A stretch of 64,000 nucleotides of DNA, taken from positions 18,428 through 82,427 of the forward strand of contig CAJUES010000009.1 in NCBI GenBank assembly GCA_910585765.1, read 5' to 3'. A program made the position numbers and the translations under genes. The notes under the pieces were generated by a model. It searched no databases. It was not told the origin of the DNA and was given only the letters and a program-made list of their open reading frames with translations. How positions within the stretch are numbered: the stretch's first letter is position 1; each line of letters starts with the position of its first letter. The stretch comes from an uncultured Lachnospiraceae bacterium. Lineage in GTDB: Bacteria; Bacillota; Clostridia; Lachnospirales; Lachnospiraceae. Shown here piece after piece: positions 60,821-64,000 of the stretch.

Positions 60821-62086
60821 TTACTTATGCAAAATATATTCTACACAATCAAGTAAAGTCGCATATGTTGGTACACCAGCTACTTGATCGCGTCCAATAT
60901 GCACTGCTCTACACCCTGCATTTCTGCCTGCTTCAATATCACTAAGACTGTCACCGATCATCCATGATTGCCCTAAATCAATATTATATTTCTCAGCCGC
61001 TTCTAACAGCATACCTGGTTGCGGTTTTCTGCACGCACATTCTACTTTGTATTCTGATCTTTCTCCTTTAAAACCTTTAGCAGGGTGATGTGGACAATAA
61101 AAGATATCGTCCACGTAGGCTCCATCATTACCAAGAAGTGTTTCCATCTTATTATGAATTTCATTTAGTTCATCTACTGTTATCTCTCCTCGTGCAATAA
61201 CAGGTTGATTTGTAACAACAAGTACAAGATATCCTTGCCGATTCAATAGTTTAATCGCTTCCGATACCCCATCCGACAGTTCAAAATCTCCAATATCTGC
61301 CAGAAAACCAACGTACTTATTTATTGTTCCATCACGATCCAGAAACACCGCTTTCTGTTTATGTGACAGGTTTCGATCGTCGATCACCCCAGCACAAATA
61401 TCCTCTGCAACTTCATAAAAACGATCAGGTGTCCCCATATCCCTTATGTACTCTGGTGAATCATATATATACAAATTCCTCTCGGCGATCAGCGGTTTTA
61501 ATACATCTCTGTCCAAATCTCTTTTTGCCAGAATTTCAAAGCGTTCCAACAGTTTAGGCGAAATCATGTGCAGACCTGCATTCACACGATTTCTATACCA
61601 CTTACGCGTTTCTTCCTTGGTTAGCCATTTAGTCACCACACCATCCTTATCCGCAATAATAATGCCACTATCATACGGATGATTATTTGGATGAGTAAGT
61701 ATAGTCACAAGCCCCTCATTCCGCAAATGTGCATCCTGAAACCTCTTCATGTCCACACTAAAAATGGAATCCCCATTCATAAGCAAAAAGTCTTCAAAAA
61801 TATTGTTCCTCAGATAATATAACGCTCCCGCCGTTCCAAGCGGGCTTTCCTCGCGTATATAGGAAATCTGTACACCGAATGCACCTCCATCTTCAAAGTA
61901 TTCTTCTATGATATTCCCCAGGTAACCAATAACCAGAACTATGTCCGTAATCCCCTGTCCTGCAAGACACTCAATCTGATACTGTAATACTGGTTTACCG
62001 TGTATCGCGATCATTGGTTTGGGAACTTCCGCATTTACAGAAGCGATGCGTGTTCCCTTTCCACCTGCCATAATCACTGCTTTCAT
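60821..62086 (-). CDS. Heptose-1-phosphate guanylyltransferase / heptose-1,7-bisphosphate phosphatase fusion
   Basis: The 421-residue chain joins two enzymes. Residues 1-235 are a nucleotidyltransferase (MKAVIMAGGKGTRIASVNAE, then PKPMIAIHGKPVLQYQIE) of the HddC type. Residues about 240-421 are a HAD phosphatase of the GmhB type: KAVFLDRDGTINKYVGFL, LVVTNQPVIARGEI, FYCPHHPAKG and CRKPQPGMLLEAAEKYNI. These are the last two activities needed for GDP-heptose. The ATG at 62086 has GGAGATG upstream. It follows hddA by 4 bp. Confidence 0.9.
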   Translation of the reverse strand: MKAVIMAGGKGTRIASVNAEVPKPMIAIHGKPVLQYQIECLAGQGITDIVLVIGYLGNIIEEYFEDGGAFGVQISYIREESPLGTAGALYYLRNNIFEDFLLMNGDSIFSVDMKRFQDAHLRNEGLVTILTHPNNHPYDSGIIIADKDGVVTKWLTKEETRKWYRNRVNAGLHMISPKLLERFEILAKRDLDRDVLKPLIAERNLYIYDSPEYIRDMGTPDRFYEVAEDICAGVIDDRNLSHKQKAVFLDRDGTINKYVGFLADIGDFELSDGVSEAIKLLNRQGYLVLVVTNQPVIARGEITVDELNEIHNKMETLLGNDGAYVDDIFYCPHHPAKGFKGERSEYKVECACRKPQPGMLLEAAEKYNIDLGQSWMIGDSLSDIEAGRNAGCRAVHIGRDQVAGVPTYATLLDCVEYILHK

Positions 62087-62090
62087 AATT

Positions 62091-63104
62091 TCATCTCCAA
62101 CAATTAATCTTCTTATACTCTTCGGCGGCATAGTAAAGTACTCTTGTTCCACAATTTTCAAACACAAAAGGTATGTACAACAGGTTACTCATAGCTTGTT
62201 TTACTGTTTCTTGATACTCATCCTGTACATAAAAGATCAAAAAACCGCCTCCACCTGCACCTAACAGTTTACCTCCTAAAGCGCCTGCCCTCATTCCTCT
62301 CTCATATAGTTCATCGATTGTTTCCGTCGAAATCCTTGAACCCGTCTTCCTCTTTAATTTCCAAGTATGATTCAGCAAACGACCAAACTCATCAAGATCT
62401 GTATTTTTATCAGTAAGCACTTTTTCCGCTTCATCCACTAACCAATACATCTCTGACAGATACTTGTCTCTATCTATACTTTTACCAATACTGTTGGCTG
62501 ATTGAATCTCTGCCGAAAAACGTGTAAACCCAGTAAAGAACATCATAAGTTTCTGGTTTAATCTCTCTTTACGTTCAGGTGAAATGATAATTGGCAGCAC
62601 TTCGTATCCATCAGGTCCAAAATTGATCCTATTCAACCCACCAAACGAAGCAGCTATCTGATCCTGCCATCCCCCAGTTTCGTCACAGAGCACACGTTCA
62701 AGATAAATTGCCTGATCAGCAAGCGTGCGCTTATCCACATATTTTCCCTTTAAAGCGTAGAATGCATTGAGCATACCAACTGCAAAGGAACTGCTTGTCC
62801 CTAGCCCGGATCGGGCGGGAAGATCCGCCTCATAAGTCAACCTGATCTCATGCATATCGAGCAATTGCATTGCATTTTTTATAAGCGGATGCCGAATATC
62901 ATTTATGTCTGTCACTCGCTCTATTTTTGAATACGAAAGTTCTGTGCTGTAATCAAAGAAACGTGGCAGATGACGTACGTTTATATAGCAGTATTTATCA
63001 AAAGTCGTTGAAATGACTGCCCCTTTATTTTCCTTGAAATAATTTTCCATATCTGTTCCGCCGCCGAAAAAGGACATACGGAATGGTGTTTGAGTTATAA
63101 TCAT
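62091..63104 (-). CDS. hddA: D-glycero-alpha-D-manno-heptose-7-phosphate kinase
   Basis: The 337-residue GHMP kinase makes the 1,7-bisphosphate. The start MIITQTPFRMSFFGGGTDME and the loop ARSGLGTSSSFAVGMLNAF are typical of HddA and related kinases; GALGGKLLGAGGGGFLIFY is the third GHMP motif. Together with gmhA and the fusion gene it completes a GDP-D-glycero-alpha-D-manno-heptose pathway. GTGGAG lies before the ATG. Confidence 0.9.
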   Translation of the reverse strand: MIITQTPFRMSFFGGGTDMENYFKENKGAVISTTFDKYCYINVRHLPRFFDYSTELSYSKIERVTDINDIRHPLIKNAMQLLDMHEIRLTYEADLPARSGLGTSSSFAVGMLNAFYALKGKYVDKRTLADQAIYLERVLCDETGGWQDQIAASFGGLNRINFGPDGYEVLPIIISPERKERLNQKLMMFFTGFTRFSAEIQSANSIGKSIDRDKYLSEMYWLVDEAEKVLTDKNTDLDEFGRLLNHTWKLKRKTGSRISTETIDELYERGMRAGALGGKLLGAGGGGFLIFYVQDEYQETVKQAMSNLLYIPFVFENCGTRVLYYAAEEYKKINCWR

Positions 63105-63158
63105 AATTTATTTTCTCCACACATATATGCCTTAATAAATAATTTATTAAATACTTAT

Positions 63159-63899
63159 TTATATTTTTAACCAAGAGCATATTCTATCTGTTATCTTAAA
63201 TTTCTTCTCTATTTTTTTCCAGAAAAAAATGTAAAGCGAAGCAAAAACATATGATATTAATAAAACAATAATAATATTTACCGGAATTATCACTTTAGAA
63301 TCACCATCAACTCCAATAACACTTTTAACAATTTTATTTAGTATATGCCATACCCCCGCATGAATTAGATAGATATATAATGTTACTCTTGCCAGACTAC
63401 TAAAATCTTTATTTATTTGAAGTATGGAAAAACCTGAAAAAATTAATATCGAAGCAATTACAATCAGTGGACTGTATGGTGTAATTAATTCAATTTTCAA
63501 TTCTGTATCGATTATACCATTTATTGCTTGCAAATAGCGAAAATATGTTGTTACCAATTCTACAATAACACCTAATACTATTAGCAAAATCCCTTTGAAA
63601 TTACTTTTATTATTCAAGAATCTTTTACGCAAAATATATCCCAACATGAAATATCCTAAATAACAAAATGAAAGACCTATGTTCCAACTAAATTGATACC
63701 TGCTAGTACACACACTTAAACATGCACACGGAACAAATACCCATACAACTTTTTCAAAATATATTTCACCTACATTATTCTTAAAAATAATAATAAAAGG
63801 TGCAAATAAATAAACGCCTATAAGCATATAGCAATACCACATATGATAAAATGGTTCGCCTCTAAACCAACTTTTTATCGCATTACTCAGCACCGCCAT
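63159..63899 (-). CDS. Acyltransferase-3-like protein lacking the N-terminal part
   Basis: The 246-residue membrane protein has about seven helices and matches the second two-thirds of the acyltransferase 3 (OafA) family: EPFYHMWYCYMLIGVYLFAP, GYFMLGYILRKRFL, and VTLYIYLIHAGVWHILNKI. The expected first 80-100 residues with the active-site His are missing, and stops occur in all frames upstream within 100 bases. A run of nine G (63900-63908) abuts its ATG, but a promoter-like pair follows further upstream. It may be a decayed gene, a phase-variable one or a real short form. Confidence 0.55.
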   Translation of the reverse strand: MAVLSNAIKSWFRGEPFYHMWYCYMLIGVYLFAPFIIIFKNNVGEIYFEKVVWVFVPCACLSVCTSRYQFSWNIGLSFCYLGYFMLGYILRKRFLNNKSNFKGILLIVLGVIVELVTTYFRYLQAINGIIDTELKIELITPYSPLIVIASILIFSGFSILQINKDFSSLARVTLYIYLIHAGVWHILNKIVKSVIGVDGDSKVIIPVNIIIVLLISYVFASLYIFFWKKIEKKFKITDRICSWLKI

Positions 63900-63908
63900 C
63901 CCCCCCCC
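63900..63908 (-). repeat. Nine-G homopolymer before the acyltransferase start
   Basis: Nine consecutive C on the plus strand (G on the minus) directly precede the ATG at 63899 in AT-rich sequence. Such tracts vary in length by slipped-strand pairing. It could also be a sequencing artefact. Confidence 0.6.
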
Positions 63909-63940
63909 GTATTATGGGTGTAATATTATAAACAAAATAT

Positions 63941-63970
63941 ATTATGCTTGAGAGTTGAAAGTTCTATCAA
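63941..63970 (-). promoter_or_regulatory. Promoter-like pair upstream of the acyltransferase
   Basis: TTGATA (63965-63970) and CATAAT (63941-63946) with an 18-base spacer on the minus strand, about 40 bp before the start codon. Confidence 0.4.
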
Positions 63971-64000
63971 AAAAATAACTCTTCCATATGGATTTATGGT

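Overview
The window looks like a chromosomal segment of a Gram-positive anaerobe of the Clostridia, most probably Lachnospiraceae. This is inferred from gene content: a dgt-dnaG-rpoD-trmK-nif3 macromolecular-synthesis block, a TGS-domain uridine-kinase fusion next to rnpB, pyrB-pyrI, an AgrC/LytTR-type two-component pair, a BlaI/BlaR1 pair and a butyrate-type CoA-transferase. No tRNA, rRNA, CRISPR array or transposase gene was seen. Nearly all genes lie on the minus strand. Most of the window is visibly GC-rich, but two blocks are clearly AT-richer: about 14.4-20.7 kb and about 59.8-64 kb.

Layout. 1-3.4 kb: pheA, a Ppx/GppA phosphatase and the start of polyphosphate kinase ppk, cut by the window edge. 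3.5-8.7 kb: cell-surface genes (a DUF5050-like anchored protein, a CmpB-like membrane protein, a D,D-carboxypeptidase, a PH-domain protein) and an AAA-ATPase/nuclease-like protein. 8.8-10.5 kb: pyrB-pyrI behind a U-rich translated leader and intrinsic terminator, an arrangement like the enterobacterial UTP-sensed pyrBI attenuator. 10.4-12.7 kb: two G3E (CobW-type) GTPases, one fused to a C-terminal TIGR03943-like domain and one carrying five His-rich repeats. 12.9-14.3 kb: dCMP deaminase and a trypsin-like protease.

14.4-20.7 kb is an AT-rich cassette: blaI, a blaR1-like sensor protease without a penicillin-binding domain, a sigma-region-4-like regulator, a secreted 203-residue protein of no recognised family, a lipoprotein and a two-gene ABC transporter. 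It carries phased TGTCA/TGACA repeats before the secreted gene and a 149-bp inverted-repeat element in the blaI leader. This is the best candidate here for an undescribed system: sensor and repressor, dedicated regulator, secreted product, and export or immunity.

20.9-30.4 kb: an L,D-transpeptidase, RNase P RNA, the uridine-kinase fusion and the macromolecular-synthesis genes. 30.5-43.3 kb: a large envelope cluster with an ABC transporter, MoxR, DUF58 and a 1522-residue protein with three VWA-like domains. 43.5-50.2 kb: galactokinase-family protein, esterase, CoA-transferase, an orphan CheX-receiver fusion and an amidase. 50.4-59.8 kb: bioB under a BirA-type operator, a nitroreductase, a two-gene SufC-SufB/D set, the AgrC/LytTR pair, stomatin/NfeD, a divergent ThyX-like protein with a Cys-rich tail, a CsoR-like protein and HemW. 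59.9-64 kb: a 42-codon membrane peptide, a complete GDP-heptose gene set (gmhA, an hddC-gmhB fusion, hddA) and an N-terminally short acyltransferase preceded by a run of nine G.

A palindromic repeat family built on GGGTGCCCGTGTGCA recurs at five places, usually touching a transcription terminator. All functional calls are by reading motifs; no database search was run.
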